The position numbers were made by a program, and so were the translations under genes. Positions 9,058-17,880 of a stretch of DNA of 64,000 nt are shown in pieces. The first letter of the stretch is position 1, and every line of letters starts with the position of its first letter. Under the pieces are notes generated by a model. That model had not been told where the DNA came from. It was given only the letters and a program-made list of their open reading frames with translations, and did not search any database. The DNA lies in NCBI GenBank assembly GCA_046331225.1, contig JAXLRF010000005.1, positions 124,001 through 188,000 of the forward strand. Reading direction: 5' to 3'. The DNA comes from VFMC01 sp046331225. Lineage in GTDB: Bacteria; Actinomycetota; Acidimicrobiia; Acidimicrobiales; Ilumatobacteraceae.

Positions 9058-9789
9058 ATGATGGCCGCGATCGTCCCAGGCTCCGTGCCGGCCGGCCCGC
9101 CCGCCACCGGCCGGTGGACCGCGGCCGACGAGCGCCGCCACGTCGACTCGCCCGTCGAGGCCTGGTGGTGGTGGGGCTCGGGTGCCGATCCGGACACGGG
9201 CGCGCTCGTGGGCGTGTACGTGGGGTTCGAGCTGCGCGGCCGCCGCTTCGACTACTGGGCCGGCCTGGTGCGTGAGTCCGAGGCATACCTCTACGTCGAA
9301 GAGCTCGACGGCACGGGACTTCGACATGGGCTCGAGGTGAAGCCGCCCGAGATGTGGGCGGGTCACGAGTGCGACGTGCCGTTCGGCCAGTGGAGCTTCG
9401 GCAACGAGGCGCACGGCGTGCTGCTCGACGACCCGCTCGAGGCGTGGCACCGGGCGCACGGCACGCTGGTCCCGGTGACGTTCGACGTCGAGTGGTACGC
9501 CACCGGCGCGCCCGACGAGCTCGCCGAGCCGTCGTCGCCAGGGGTCGAGGGGTATCGCCAGGACGGTGAGGTCGACGTGCAGATCGAGCTCACCGAGGGG
9601 CTCCTCACGTTCCGCGGCCCGGCCGAGCGGGTGCACGTGTGGGGCGCGCCGTACCTGCCAACATCGTTCGCGATGCCCAACGACACTCGTGGCCTGCGCG
9701 CCCCCTACCGACGACACGACGGGATCCACGTCGACCAGGTGCTCACCACCTCGCCCACGCGAGGCAGCCGCTGGTGGGTGAGCCGCTGA
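9058..9789 (+). CDS. Conserved hypothetical protein, beta-rich, partner of DUF3097 gene
   Basis: Not recognised. The 243-residue protein is acidic, rich in Trp, Gly and Tyr and has the alternating pattern of a beta-sheet protein. A WWWW run lies near residue 40 and a WWV near the C-terminus. There is no signal peptide or membrane segment. It overlaps the start of the DUF3097 gene by one base (TGATG), so the two are translationally coupled and probably act together. A lipocalin-like or lipid-binding fold is a guess only. Confidence 0.7.
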   Translation: MMAAIVPGSVPAGPPATGRWTAADERRHVDSPVEAWWWWGSGADPDTGALVGVYVGFELRGRRFDYWAGLVRESEAYLYVEELDGTGLRHGLEVKPPEMWAGHECDVPFGQWSFGNEAHGVLLDDPLEAWHRAHGTLVPVTFDVEWYATGAPDELAEPSSPGVEGYRQDGEVDVQIELTEGLLTFRGPAERVHVWGAPYLPTSFAMPNDTRGLRAPYRRHDGIHVDQVLTTSPTRGSRWWVSR

Positions 9790-10595
9790 TGCGCGACATC
9801 CTCGACGAGTTCGAGCAGCAACGCACCAAGCCCCGATACCGCGAGGTGCCGGTGCGTACGGGCATGGTGGTCGAGGACCGCTCGACCGGGTTCTGCGGCG
9901 ACGTGGTGAAGATCACCGTCGAGGCGGTCACCATCCGCGACCGCACTGGCAACCACCGTCACTTCCGGTACAAGCCGGGCGGTTTCCTGATCGACGGCAA
10001 GCCCGTCTCGCTGATCCGGCCGGCCACCAACGCGGCCGCCACGGCGGCCACCACCCGCGTGACTGCGAGCGGTTCGATCGCGTCGGCTGCCCCGGTGCGC
10101 GCGCAGGTCGCCAAGGCGAGCCGCATCTGGGTGGAGGGCAAGCACGATGCCGAACTGCTCGAGCACGTGTGGGGCGACGACCTGCGCGAGCTCGGCATCG
10201 TCGTCGAACCGATGCACGGCATCGACCACTTGGTCGAGATGGTGGCCGAGTTCGGCCCGTCTCCGGATCGCCGGTTGGGCGTGCTCGTCGACCACCTCGT
10301 CGACGGCTCGAAGGAGCACCGCCTGGCCGCCCAGGTGATGCGCGCCCATCAGCACGTGCTGATCACCGGCCACCCGTTCGTCGACGTGTGGGAGGGCGTT
10401 CGCCCGAAGGTGATCGATCTGGATGCCTGGCCCCGCGTGCCCCGCGACCGTCCGTGGAAGGACGGCATCTGCGCGGCGCTCGGTGCCAACCCGCAGACGT
10501 TCTGGCCGCAGCTGCGCAACCGCGTGCGCACCTACGCCGACCTGCAGCACGAGCTGGTCGGTGCGGTCGAGCGGCTGATCGACTTCCTCACCTGA
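9789..10595 (+). CDS. DUF3097 family protein with a TOPRIM-like segment
   Basis: A 268-residue actinobacterial conserved protein of the DUF3097 family. The N-terminal 90 residues carry GMVVEDRSTGFCGDVV, resembling a small beta-barrel. From about residue 115 the chain reads WVEGKHDAELLE, then LGVLVDHLVDGSKE, which looks like the Glu and Asp motifs of TOPRIM domains such as ribonuclease M5. This suggests a metal-dependent nucleic-acid function, but that is inference. Translation is coupled to the preceding gene. Confidence 0.82.
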   Translation: MRDILDEFEQQRTKPRYREVPVRTGMVVEDRSTGFCGDVVKITVEAVTIRDRTGNHRHFRYKPGGFLIDGKPVSLIRPATNAAATAATTRVTASGSIASAAPVRAQVAKASRIWVEGKHDAELLEHVWGDDLRELGIVVEPMHGIDHLVEMVAEFGPSPDRRLGVLVDHLVDGSKEHRLAAQVMRAHQHVLITGHPFVDVWEGVRPKVIDLDAWPRVPRDRPWKDGICAALGANPQTFWPQLRNRVRTYADLQHELVGAVERLIDFLT

Positions 10596-10616
10596 TCCGA
10601 ACGGCGAGTGTCCACC

Positions 10617-10643
10617 GCCGCCCGACCGCACCGGCCGGGCGGC
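10617..10643. terminator. Hairpin between convergent genes
   Basis: 8-bp GC stem (10617-10624 with 10636-10643), 11-nt loop, between the DUF3097 gene and the DUF4349 gene. Confidence 0.5.
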
Positions 10644-10649
10644 ACGGGA

Positions 10650-11684
10650 TCAGCCGGTCGAACCGGCAGGATCCACGGGCGCCGGATGCGGCCGACGACG
10701 AGCGACACGACGCAGCACCAGCAGCACCACCAACCCGATCGCCAGGAACGGTGCGGTGTACCCGATGAACATGAGCACCGCGGTGCCGGCGACCACGAAC
10801 GCGTGACCACCGCTGGCGAACGCGTCACCGACGGTCTCGTCCGGCACCGGTGCCAGCGTGGTGGTCGTGGTCGGTGCGACGGCCTCCTCCACCGTCGCCG
10901 TCGACAACTCCACCGTCAACGTGGCGAGGGCCGTGCGACCCGTCAGGTTGCGCTGCTGGGCGAGCAGCTCCTCGAGGGCCAGCTGTCGCGTGGTGAGCTC
11001 GCCCTCGAGCATCACCACCTCGCCGAGGTCCTTCGCGTCGGCCAGCATCGCCTGCACCCGATCGACGCTCTGCTGCGCCGACAGGATGCGGGTCTCGACG
11101 TCGGTGACTCGATCGGTGACGTCCTCGGTGTCCTGGAACCGACCGACGAGACGGCCGAGCGCCGAGATGTCGACGATCGCCGCCTCGACCTCGTCCGGGG
11201 GCAGCTTGATCACCACGCTGCCCTTGGCAGTCTCGGGATCGCCGAGCGAGACGTCCGATCCGTACACCTGGCCCTGGTGCCGGCCGGCGATGTCGACCAC
11301 CTGCGACAGGGCGGTCGACACGTCGGCCACCTCCACCGCAGCGGTGACGTCGACGGCGAGCAGGCGGTCGGGTGCGACGTCGATCTGCACGCCGGTGAAG
11401 CCGTCGCCCTCGAACCCGCCGGCGGCCGTGGTCGTCTCGCTGGCGGCGGCCTCGGTGTCCTCGGTGGCGCCGTCGTCGGCCGAGATCGCCTCCCCGGCTG
11501 CGAGGGTCTCGGCGGGTGCGGCGGTCGGTGGTCCGCCACCGTCCGGGGATTGGTAGGTGGTGGCCATGCTGGCGCTGTCCTCGTCGTCCCCTGCGCACGC
11601 GACGAGCGCGAGCAGCGAGACGAGTCCGATCACCGACATGGCACCCACGCGGCGGTTGCTGCGGTGGTTGTTCACGTGTGCCAT
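10650..11684 (-). CDS. DUF4349 lipoprotein
   Basis: A secreted or membrane-anchored protein of unknown function. The N-terminus has a basic stretch then a hydrophobic core ending in a lipobox (LLALVAC, Cys about residue 30). An acidic, Ala/Thr-rich linker follows to about residue 95. The central DUF4349 region contains the DVSLGDPE and VIKLPP segments and a predicted coiled coil (SAQQSVDRVQAML and onward). A single membrane helix near the C-terminus (about 310-332) is followed by Arg-rich residues. DUF4349 proteins are often annotated as putative zinc-finger or lipoprotein without a known role. Confidence 0.85.
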   Translation of the reverse strand: MAHVNNHRSNRRVGAMSVIGLVSLLALVACAGDDEDSASMATTYQSPDGGGPPTAAPAETLAAGEAISADDGATEDTEAAASETTTAAGGFEGDGFTGVQIDVAPDRLLAVDVTAAVEVADVSTALSQVVDIAGRHQGQVYGSDVSLGDPETAKGSVVIKLPPDEVEAAIVDISALGRLVGRFQDTEDVTDRVTDVETRILSAQQSVDRVQAMLADAKDLGEVVMLEGELTTRQLALEELLAQQRNLTGRTALATLTVELSTATVEEAVAPTTTTTLAPVPDETVGDAFASGGHAFVVAGTAVLMFIGYTAPFLAIGLVVLLVLRRVARRRPHPAPVDPAGSTG

Positions 11685-11751
11685 GGGCGTTCGACGTGCC
11701 CGGGGTCACGTCGGTTCCCGGTGATCCGAAGTCCTTCCCCGGACGGCTGAC

Positions 11752-12810
11752 TCAGCCGAGCGGTGCGTGCGGCAACCGGGACAGCACCAGTCGCGCCACG
11801 CGCTCGCACTCGTCGAGGTGGGGGTAGCCCGAGAGGATGAAGGCGTCGACTCCCACCTCGCGATACGCGTGCAGCATCGCGACCACCTGGTCGGGGTCGC
11901 CGACGATCGCTGCGCCGGCCCCGCTACGGGCCCGTCCGATGCCGGTCCACAGGTGCCGCTCGACGTACCCGTCGTCGTCGGACGACTCGCGCAGCGCCGC
12001 CTGGCGCTGCACGCCCACCGACGCTGCGTCGAGCGAACGCCCGCGGATGGCTGCACCCGTGGCGGCGTCGAGCCGCGAGACCAGCCGTGCAGCCGCGCCC
12101 CGGGCTTCGTCCTCGGTGTCGCGCACGATCACATGGGTGCGCAGCCCGTACCGCAGGGTGCGCCCGTACGCAGCGGCCCGCTCGCGCATCTCGGCGATCG
12201 TGGCGCCGACCGCGTCGACGGTGTCGGGCCACGTCAGGAACACGTCGGCAGCGCGTGCGGCGGTGTCCTTCGCATCCTCGGAGAATCCGCCGAAGTACAG
12301 CCTCGGCGCACGGCCCGAGGTGGTGCTGATACGCGGCGGGTCGAGATCGAGGTCGACGAACTCGCCGTGCAGCTCGAGGTGTTCGCCGTCGAGCAGGGTG
12401 CGCAGCGCGGTCATCATCTCGACCGTGCGCCGATAGCGCGGTGCGCTGTCGAGCTGCTCGCCCGGCATCTCGCTCGAGATGACGTTCACGTCGAGCCGAC
12501 CGCCGCACATCCGGTCGAGCGTGGCCACCTGTCGGGCCAGCTGCGGCACCCACAGCTCGCCCATCCGCACCGCCAGCAGCAGCCGGATCCGGGTGGTGAG
12601 CGGTGCGATCCCACCGGCGAACGCGACCGGGTCGATGCCGAGCTGGTAGCCCGACGGCAACAGCACCCCGTCGAAGCCGTGACGGTCGGCGGCGAGGACG
12701 ATGTCGCGGCAGTGCTCCCACGAGCTCTGCAACGCCGGGTCGGGCACCCCCAGGAACTCGTGGTCGTCGTCGCACAGCGCGGCGAACCACGAGATCTCCG
12801 GCGGCTCCAT
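11752..12810 (-). CDS. Luciferase-like (SsuD-type) flavin- or F420-dependent monooxygenase
   Basis: A 352-residue TIM-barrel oxidoreductase of the luciferase-like superfamily, closest in pattern to alkanesulfonate monooxygenase SsuD: FDGVLLPSGYQLG, GGRLDVNVISSEMPGEQ, LYFGGFSEDA and the HVIVRDTEDEA segment are visible. It would use FMNH2 or reduced F420 to oxidise a small organic substrate. No ssu transporter or flavin reductase is adjacent, so sulfonate desulfonation is not certain. An ATG at 12822 is in frame, but the one at 12810 is preferred because CATGCT lies 7 nt before it. Confidence 0.82.
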   Translation of the reverse strand: MEPPEISWFAALCDDDHEFLGVPDPALQSSWEHCRDIVLAADRHGFDGVLLPSGYQLGIDPVAFAGGIAPLTTRIRLLLAVRMGELWVPQLARQVATLDRMCGGRLDVNVISSEMPGEQLDSAPRYRRTVEMMTALRTLLDGEHLELHGEFVDLDLDPPRISTTSGRAPRLYFGGFSEDAKDTAARAADVFLTWPDTVDAVGATIAEMRERAAAYGRTLRYGLRTHVIVRDTEDEARGAAARLVSRLDAATGAAIRGRSLDAASVGVQRQAALRESSDDDGYVERHLWTGIGRARSGAGAAIVGDPDQVVAMLHAYREVGVDAFILSGYPHLDECERVARLVLSRLPHAPLG

Positions 12811-12817
12811 CGGCCAC

Positions 12818-12823
12818 AGCATG
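12818..12823 (-). promoter_or_regulatory. -10-like element (CATGCT) of the luciferase-like gene
   Basis: Ends 7 nt before the ATG at 12810; leaderless spacing, first T replaced by C. Confidence 0.45.
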
Positions 12824-12845
12824 CCAGCCGCGCGTCGACCGCTGG

Positions 12846-12851
12846 TACCTT
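12846..12851 (+). promoter_or_regulatory. -10 element (TACCTT) of the oxidoreductase gene
   Basis: Ends 8 nt before the ATG at 12860. The divergent promoters for 12810 and 12860 share a 49-bp gap. Confidence 0.55.
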
Positions 12852-12859
12852 CGCCGCCG

Positions 12860-13915
12860 ATGGACGAGATCCGCTACGGCGTCATCGGGACCGGGATGAT
12901 GGGCGTCGAGCACATCGCCAACGTCAACGCGCTGCCGGGTGCGCGTGTGGTGGCGATCTCCGACCCGCACGCGCCGTCGCGCGATGCAGGCGAGGCTGCG
13001 GCCGCCGGTCCGGTGTCGGTGTACGCCGACCACCGCGACCTGCTCGCGGCGGGGGAGTGCGATGCGGTCGTGATCGCCAGCCCCAACATGACCCACGTCG
13101 ACGTGTTGGCCGACGTGCTGGCCTCCGATGTGCACGTGCTCGTCGAGAAGCCGCTCTGCACCACCGTCGACGACTGCGAGCGTGTGCTCGAGATGGCGGC
13201 CGACCGGCGGGCGATGGTGTGGGTGGGGCTCGAGTACCGGTACATGCCACCGGTGGCCGCGCTGGTGCGGGCCGTGCGCGAGGGCGCCGTCGGGCGTCCG
13301 CACATGATCGCGATTCGCGAGCACCGCTTCCCGTTCCTCGTGAAGGTGGGCGACTGGAACCGGTTCAACCGCAACACCGGTGGCACCCTCGTCGAGAAGT
13401 GCTGCCACTTCTTCGATCTCATGAACCTGATCGCCGACAGCCCCGCCACCCGCGTGTACGCCTCGGGTGGTCAGGGCGTCAACCATCTCGACGAGCGCTA
13501 CGACGGCGAGACACCCGACATCCTCGACCACGCATTCGTGGTGGTCGACTACGCCAACGGCATCCGGGCGATGCTCGACCTGTGCATGTTCGCCGAGGCG
13601 ACCCACCACCAGGAGGAGCTGTCGGTGGTGGGCGACGCCGGCAAGGTCGAGGCCCTCATCCCGCAGAACGAGCTGCGCCGCGGCCGTCGCGGCCGGCACT
13701 GGATCGGTGGGGTCGAGAGCGAGATCGTCCACGACGAGGGGATCGCGCACGAGGGGTTGCACCACGGATCGAGCTACGTCGAACACGCCCGCTTCTGCGA
13801 GGCGATCCGGCGGGGCACCGGCCCCGAGGTGACGCTGGTCGACGGGTTGCGGTCGGTCCAGCTCGGTGCCGCCGCGCACCAAAGCATCGACGAGGGCCGG
13901 CCGGTCAGCCTCTGA
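12860..13915 (+). CDS. Gfo/Idh/MocA family oxidoreductase
   Basis: NAD(P)-dependent dehydrogenase of a sugar, inositol or related polyol; the exact substrate is unknown. The 351-residue protein shows the N-terminal Rossmann loop (GVIGTGMMG), the family motif VEKPLC with its catalytic Lys, and GGTLVEKCCHFFDL carrying the conserved His/Asp active-site segment. It is a complete protein. Its 3' end overlaps that of the convergent DedA gene by 11 bp. Confidence 0.9.
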   Translation: MDEIRYGVIGTGMMGVEHIANVNALPGARVVAISDPHAPSRDAGEAAAAGPVSVYADHRDLLAAGECDAVVIASPNMTHVDVLADVLASDVHVLVEKPLCTTVDDCERVLEMAADRRAMVWVGLEYRYMPPVAALVRAVREGAVGRPHMIAIREHRFPFLVKVGDWNRFNRNTGGTLVEKCCHFFDLMNLIADSPATRVYASGGQGVNHLDERYDGETPDILDHAFVVVDYANGIRAMLDLCMFAEATHHQEELSVVGDAGKVEALIPQNELRRGRRGRHWIGGVESEIVHDEGIAHEGLHHGSSYVEHARFCEAIRRGTGPEVTLVDGLRSVQLGAAAHQSIDEGRPVSL

Positions 13916-14540
13916 CGGCCTGGCGGCGGTGCTTCCAGAGCTCGAGCGCGATCGGGGCGAACGACACGAGCACGATCACGATCGCCGCGATCTCGATGTT
14001 GTTCTTCACCACGTCGATCTCGCCGAGGAAGAACCCGAGCGTCGTGATGCCCGCACCCCACAGCACACCGCCGATCACGTTGAACGTCACGAACGTGCGG
14101 TAGTGCATGTTGCTCACACCGGCGACGGTGGGCACGAAGGTGCGGACGATCGGCACGAACCGGGCGAGCACGATGGTCTTCGAGCCGTGCTTGGCGAAGA
14201 ACATCTCGGCCTTCGCCACGTTCTTCGGGTCGAACAGCTTGCTCTGCGGTCGGTCGAACAACGCCGGGCCGAACTTGCGGCCGATCATGTAGCCGACCTG
14301 GTCGCCGGCGATCGCCGCGAGGGCGCACACGAGCGCCACCACCGGCAGCGCCGGCATGTAGTGCTCGCCGAACTGTTCGAAGGCCGCGTCCGACGCGAGG
14401 AAGCCGGCGAAGAACAGCAGCGAGTCGCCGGGGAGGAAGAAGCCGACCAGCAACCCCGACTCGGCGAACACGATCGCGGCGAGCGCGATCCATCCGCCGT
14501 TCTTGATCCAGTCGTTCGCGAAGTCGAGCAGTGCGAGCAC
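13905..14540 (-). CDS. DedA family membrane protein
   Basis: Integral membrane protein of the DedA/SNARE-associated family, implicated in undecaprenyl phosphate or phospholipid flipping and envelope homeostasis. Visible hallmarks are ESGLLVGFFLPGDSLLF, the GDQVGYMIGRKFG segment with the conserved Gly/Arg, and RFVPIVRTFVP. Five or so hydrophobic segments are present. The GTG start at 14540 gives 211 residues and follows a TAGCGT box by 8 nt. A GTG 51 bp upstream would fall inside the terminator hairpin of hppA and is less likely. Confidence 0.9.
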   Translation of the reverse strand: MLALLDFANDWIKNGGWIALAAIVFAESGLLVGFFLPGDSLLFFAGFLASDAAFEQFGEHYMPALPVVALVCALAAIAGDQVGYMIGRKFGPALFDRPQSKLFDPKNVAKAEMFFAKHGSKTIVLARFVPIVRTFVPTVAGVSNMHYRTFVTFNVIGGVLWGAGITTLGFFLGEIDVVKNNIEIAAIVIVLVSFAPIALELWKHRRQAVRG

Positions 14541-14548
14541 GGGGCACG

Positions 14549-14554
14549 ACGCTA
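14549..14554 (-). promoter_or_regulatory. -10 element (TAGCGT) of the dedA-type gene
   Basis: Ends 8 nt before the GTG at 14540; supports the shorter start. Confidence 0.55.
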
Positions 14555-14577
14555 CTGCCAGCCGGTCGGAGAACGAC

Positions 14578-14606
14578 GACGGCCCGGGCACGAGGCCCGG
14601 GCCGTC
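14578..14606 (-). terminator. Terminator hairpin of hppA
   Basis: Perfect 12-bp stem (14578-14589 with 14595-14606) and 5-nt loop, 41 bp downstream of the hppA stop codon, in the gap before the DedA gene. Confidence 0.75.
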
Positions 14607-14646
14607 GAGGGATTCGGGCCGGATGGCCCAGTCCGTGTGGTGATCG

Positions 14647-16983
14647 TCAGCTGGCGATCAGCGAACCCTGCTTGCGGCTCGAGAACACGATCGCACCGAT
14701 CAGCACCACCAGGGCGGCGGCGGCGATCGCGAAGCGGGCGCCGTCGTTGTCCTGCAGGCTGATGATGGCCGGGAGCGTCAGAAGGCTCACGAGGTTCATC
14801 ACCTTGATGAGCGGGTTGAGCGCCGGGCCGGCGGTGTCCTTGAACGGATCGCCGACGGTGTCACCGATGACAGCTGCCTTGTGGGCGTCGCTGCCCTTGC
14901 CGCCGTGGTGCCCGTCCTCGATGTACTTCTTCGCGTTGTCCCACGCGCCACCTGCGTTGCTCAGGTAGTTGGCCATGAGCTGACCGACGAGGATGACCGC
15001 CGCGAGGAACGCACCGAGCGCACGCCAATCGATGCCGAACCCGATGATCACCGGGGTGAGCACGGCGAGCAGCGCCGGGGTGGCGAGCTCGCGGAGCGAG
15101 GCGGCGGTGCAGATGTCGATGACCGGGCCGTAGTCCGGCTCCTTCTCGCCCTTCATGATCTTGCCGTCGGCGAACTGCTTGCGGACCTCCTGCACCACCA
15201 CGCCGGCGGTGCGACCCACCGCGCGGATGGCCAGCGCCGAGAACAGGAACGGCACGGCGCCACCGATGAGCAGGCCGATGAAGACCTTCGGGTCGGCGAC
15301 GTTGATCGGCAGCTGGTCGAACACGCCACGCTTGACGTCCTCGGCCTCGATGCCGAGCTCGCTGCCGACGGTCTCGATGAACGAGGCGAACAGGGCGACG
15401 GCCGCGATGACGGCCGAGCCGATCGCGAAGCCCTTGGTGACCGCCTTGGTGGTGTTGCCCACCGCGTCGAGGCTCACCATGATCCGCTCGGGCTCGCCGT
15501 GGAACTCGCCCGACATCTCGGCGATACCTGCTGCGTTGTCGGACACCGGGCCGAAGGTGTCCTCCGAGACGATGACGCCGGTGGTGGCGAGCATGCCCAT
15601 GCCGCACAGGGCGACGAGGTAGAGCGAGAAGGTGAGGTTGCCGTTGCCGAGGGCGAGCGCCACGCCGATCGCGATCGCGATCGCGATGACGGCGTAGACC
15701 GAGCTCTCGAGACCACTCGAGGTACCGGAGAGCACCACGGTGGCGGGGCCGGTCTCGGCGGACTCGGCGATCTCCTTCACCGGCGTGTAGTGGGTGCCCG
15801 TGTAGTACTCGGTGAGGCGGCTGACCAGCTGGGCCAGCACGAGGCCGATGGTGACGGCGCCGAAGCACTTCCAGCCGGCGTTGGCGTGGTCGTTGCCGAC
15901 GTAGAACATGGCCAGCAGGAAGATGCCGATGACGGTGAGGACACCGGCGACGAGGAAGCCTCGGTTGATCGGCTTGAGTGCGTCGGTCTCGTTCTCGCGG
16001 GCCTTCACGGCGAACACACCGGCGATCGACGCGATCACGCCGATGGCGCGAGCGGCGAGCGGGAAGATCAGACCGAGCGCCGGGTTGGCGCCGATCGAGT
16101 TGAACGCGGTGACGCCGAGGATGATCGAGGCGACGAGGGTGACCTCGTAGCTCTCGAACAGGTCGGCGGCCATGCCGGCGCAGTCACCCACGTTGTCGCC
16201 CACGTTGTCGGCGATGGTGGCCGGGTTGCGGGGGTCGTCCTCGGGGATGCCGGCCTCGACCTTGCCGACGAGGTCGGCGCCGACGTCGGCGGCCTTGGTG
16301 AAGATGCCGCCGCCGACGCGGAGGAACAGGGCCAGGAGCGAACCACCGAAGCCGAAGCCGACGAGGATCACCGAGCTCGTGTTCTGGAAGATCATGATGA
16401 TCACCGTCGCGCCGAGCAGACCGAGACCCACCGTGAACATGCCCGCCACGCCACCGGTGCGGAAGGCGACCGTGAGGGCCTTCGGCATCGAGTTGGTGAG
16501 GGCGGCGGCGGCGGTGCGCACGTTGCCCCGGGTGGCGAGGGTCATGCCGATGTAGCCGGTGAGGCCCGACGCGAGGCAGCCGAGCACGAACGCGATGGTG
16601 CGGAACGCACCGGCCGCGCCGAACGACAGCGCCGACGAGCCGTCCGGCTTGTCGATCGCCGACGACGTCACGAACACGATGACGGCGAGCGGCACGAGGA
16701 TCACGGCGATCGTCTTGAACTGCCGCTTGAGATAGGCCCACGCGCCTTCCTGGATCGCCGCGGCGATCTCCCGCATCTTCGGGCTGCCCTCGTCGGCGGC
16801 CATGACCGACCGGACGAGGTAGAAGCCGACGGCGATGGCGAGCAGCGCTGCTGCTGCGGACAGGAACAGGACGGCCCATTCACCGCCTTTGAGCTCGAAT
16901 ACTTGGTAGCCGCCTTCGGCGGCGAGGATGGATGCTGGCACGTCAGGCCCTTGTGTGCTCAGGGCGCGCCCCACGCTGGACAC
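14647..16983 (-). CDS. hppA: Membrane-bound proton-pumping pyrophosphatase, K+-independent type
   Basis: Hydrolyses pyrophosphate and pumps protons across the cytoplasmic membrane. The 778-residue protein has about 16 hydrophobic segments. The pyrophosphate-binding signature is intact: DVGADLVGKVEAG, followed by IPEDDPRNPATIADNVGDNVGD. The GNTTKA motif near the middle carries Lys where K+-dependent enzymes have Ala, so the K+-independent class is predicted. The GTG at 16983 is used as start, about 21 nt after a TACACT box; a later GTG before the first membrane helix is possible. It is transcribed divergently from sdhCAB. Confidence 0.96.
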   Translation of the reverse strand: MSSVGRALSTQGPDVPASILAAEGGYQVFELKGGEWAVLFLSAAAALLAIAVGFYLVRSVMAADEGSPKMREIAAAIQEGAWAYLKRQFKTIAVILVPLAVIVFVTSSAIDKPDGSSALSFGAAGAFRTIAFVLGCLASGLTGYIGMTLATRGNVRTAAAALTNSMPKALTVAFRTGGVAGMFTVGLGLLGATVIIMIFQNTSSVILVGFGFGGSLLALFLRVGGGIFTKAADVGADLVGKVEAGIPEDDPRNPATIADNVGDNVGDCAGMAADLFESYEVTLVASIILGVTAFNSIGANPALGLIFPLAARAIGVIASIAGVFAVKARENETDALKPINRGFLVAGVLTVIGIFLLAMFYVGNDHANAGWKCFGAVTIGLVLAQLVSRLTEYYTGTHYTPVKEIAESAETGPATVVLSGTSSGLESSVYAVIAIAIAIGVALALGNGNLTFSLYLVALCGMGMLATTGVIVSEDTFGPVSDNAAGIAEMSGEFHGEPERIMVSLDAVGNTTKAVTKGFAIGSAVIAAVALFASFIETVGSELGIEAEDVKRGVFDQLPINVADPKVFIGLLIGGAVPFLFSALAIRAVGRTAGVVVQEVRKQFADGKIMKGEKEPDYGPVIDICTAASLRELATPALLAVLTPVIIGFGIDWRALGAFLAAVILVGQLMANYLSNAGGAWDNAKKYIEDGHHGGKGSDAHKAAVIGDTVGDPFKDTAGPALNPLIKVMNLVSLLTLPAIISLQDNDGARFAIAAAALVVLIGAIVFSSRKQGSLIAS

Positions 16984-17004
16984 GCCGTTGGTGGAAACGT
17001 GCAG

Positions 17005-17010
17005 AGTGTA
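17005..17010 (-). promoter_or_regulatory. -10-like element (TACACT) of hppA
   Basis: TACACT on the minus strand, 21 nt upstream of the hppA start codon, implying a short leader of about 15 nt rather than none. Confidence 0.45.
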
Positions 17011-17083
17011 GGGACTTTCGCGTGTGACCGACGAAACGTCCGTCGCGACGTACGCGGAGTTCGTGCGTGAGCTATGTCGGGAT

Positions 17084-17089
17084 TAGCGT
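17084..17089 (+). promoter_or_regulatory. -10 element (TAGCGT) of sdhC
   Basis: Ends 8 nt before the ATG at 17098. An upstream in-frame ATG at 17074 lies before this box, which argues for the 17098 start. Confidence 0.6.
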
Positions 17090-17097
17090 TCGCGGCC

Positions 17098-17862
17098 ATG
17101 GCCCAGACACTGCAGCCGGCGAACCGCCGGGGGCCCGTCACCGGAACGGCGACGGGATCACGACGCAAGAAGTTCTTCCTGCTCGACCTCTACCAGACGG
17201 CGGTCGGCAAGAAGTACGTCATGGCGATCACCGGCATCGCGATGATGGGGTTCGTCCTCGCCCACATGATCGGCAACCTGAAGATGTACCTGGGCGAGGA
17301 GGACATCAACCACTACGCCGAGTTCCTCACCCGGCTGCTCTACCCGCTGGCGCCCGAGAACGTGGTGCTGTGGATCATGCGCGGCGGGTTGATCACCTGC
17401 CTGCTGCTGCACCTCCACGCCGCGTACTCGCTCACCCAGATGAACCGCCACGCCCGTGCGGTCAAGTACCAGGGACCCCGCGACTACCAGATCGCCAACT
17501 TCGCCAGCCGCACCATGCGGCTCACCGGCCTGGTGGTGCTGCTGTTCCTCGTCTGGCACATCCTCGACTTCACCCTCGGTGTCACCAACACCCTCGGCGA
17601 CGGCGACTTCGACAAGCACCAGGTGTACGACAACATCGTCCGCAGCTTCGAGCGGGTGCCGGTGTCGGTGTTCTACATCCTGGCCAACCTGGCCCTCGGC
17701 GTGCACCTGTACCACGGTGCCTGGAGCATCTTCCAGAGCCTCGGCTGGAACAGCCCCCGCTTCAACACGTGGCGCCGTGCGTTCGCCACCGGTTTCGCCG
17801 CCATCATCGTGGTCGGCAACGTCTCGTTCCCCGTCGCCGTGCTCGCCGGTGTCGTCGGCTGA
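17098..17862 (+). CDS. sdhC: Succinate dehydrogenase cytochrome b subunit (b558 family)
   Basis: Single membrane anchor of complex II that binds haem b and passes electrons to quinone. The 254-residue chain has five hydrophobic segments with conserved His residues (LAHMIGNLKM, LHLHAAYSL, LVWHILDF, GVHLYHGAW), the pattern of the five-helix SdhC family that needs no SdhD. No sdhD is present here. It is the first gene of the sdhCAB operon, 18 bp before sdhA. The ATG at 17098 is chosen over 17074 because of the -10 element. Confidence 0.93.
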   Translation: MAQTLQPANRRGPVTGTATGSRRKKFFLLDLYQTAVGKKYVMAITGIAMMGFVLAHMIGNLKMYLGEEDINHYAEFLTRLLYPLAPENVVLWIMRGGLITCLLLHLHAAYSLTQMNRHARAVKYQGPRDYQIANFASRTMRLTGLVVLLFLVWHILDFTLGVTNTLGDGDFDKHQVYDNIVRSFERVPVSVFYILANLALGVHLYHGAWSIFQSLGWNSPRFNTWRRAFATGFAAIIVVGNVSFPVAVLAGVVG

Positions 17863-17880
17863 TCGTCAGGACCCATCACC

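Noticed and set aside
14881..17070. 729-codon open frame on the plus strand across hppA
   Set aside because: Antisense shadow of the pyrophosphatase. The translated product is a low-complexity Asp/Glu/Arg/Gly string.
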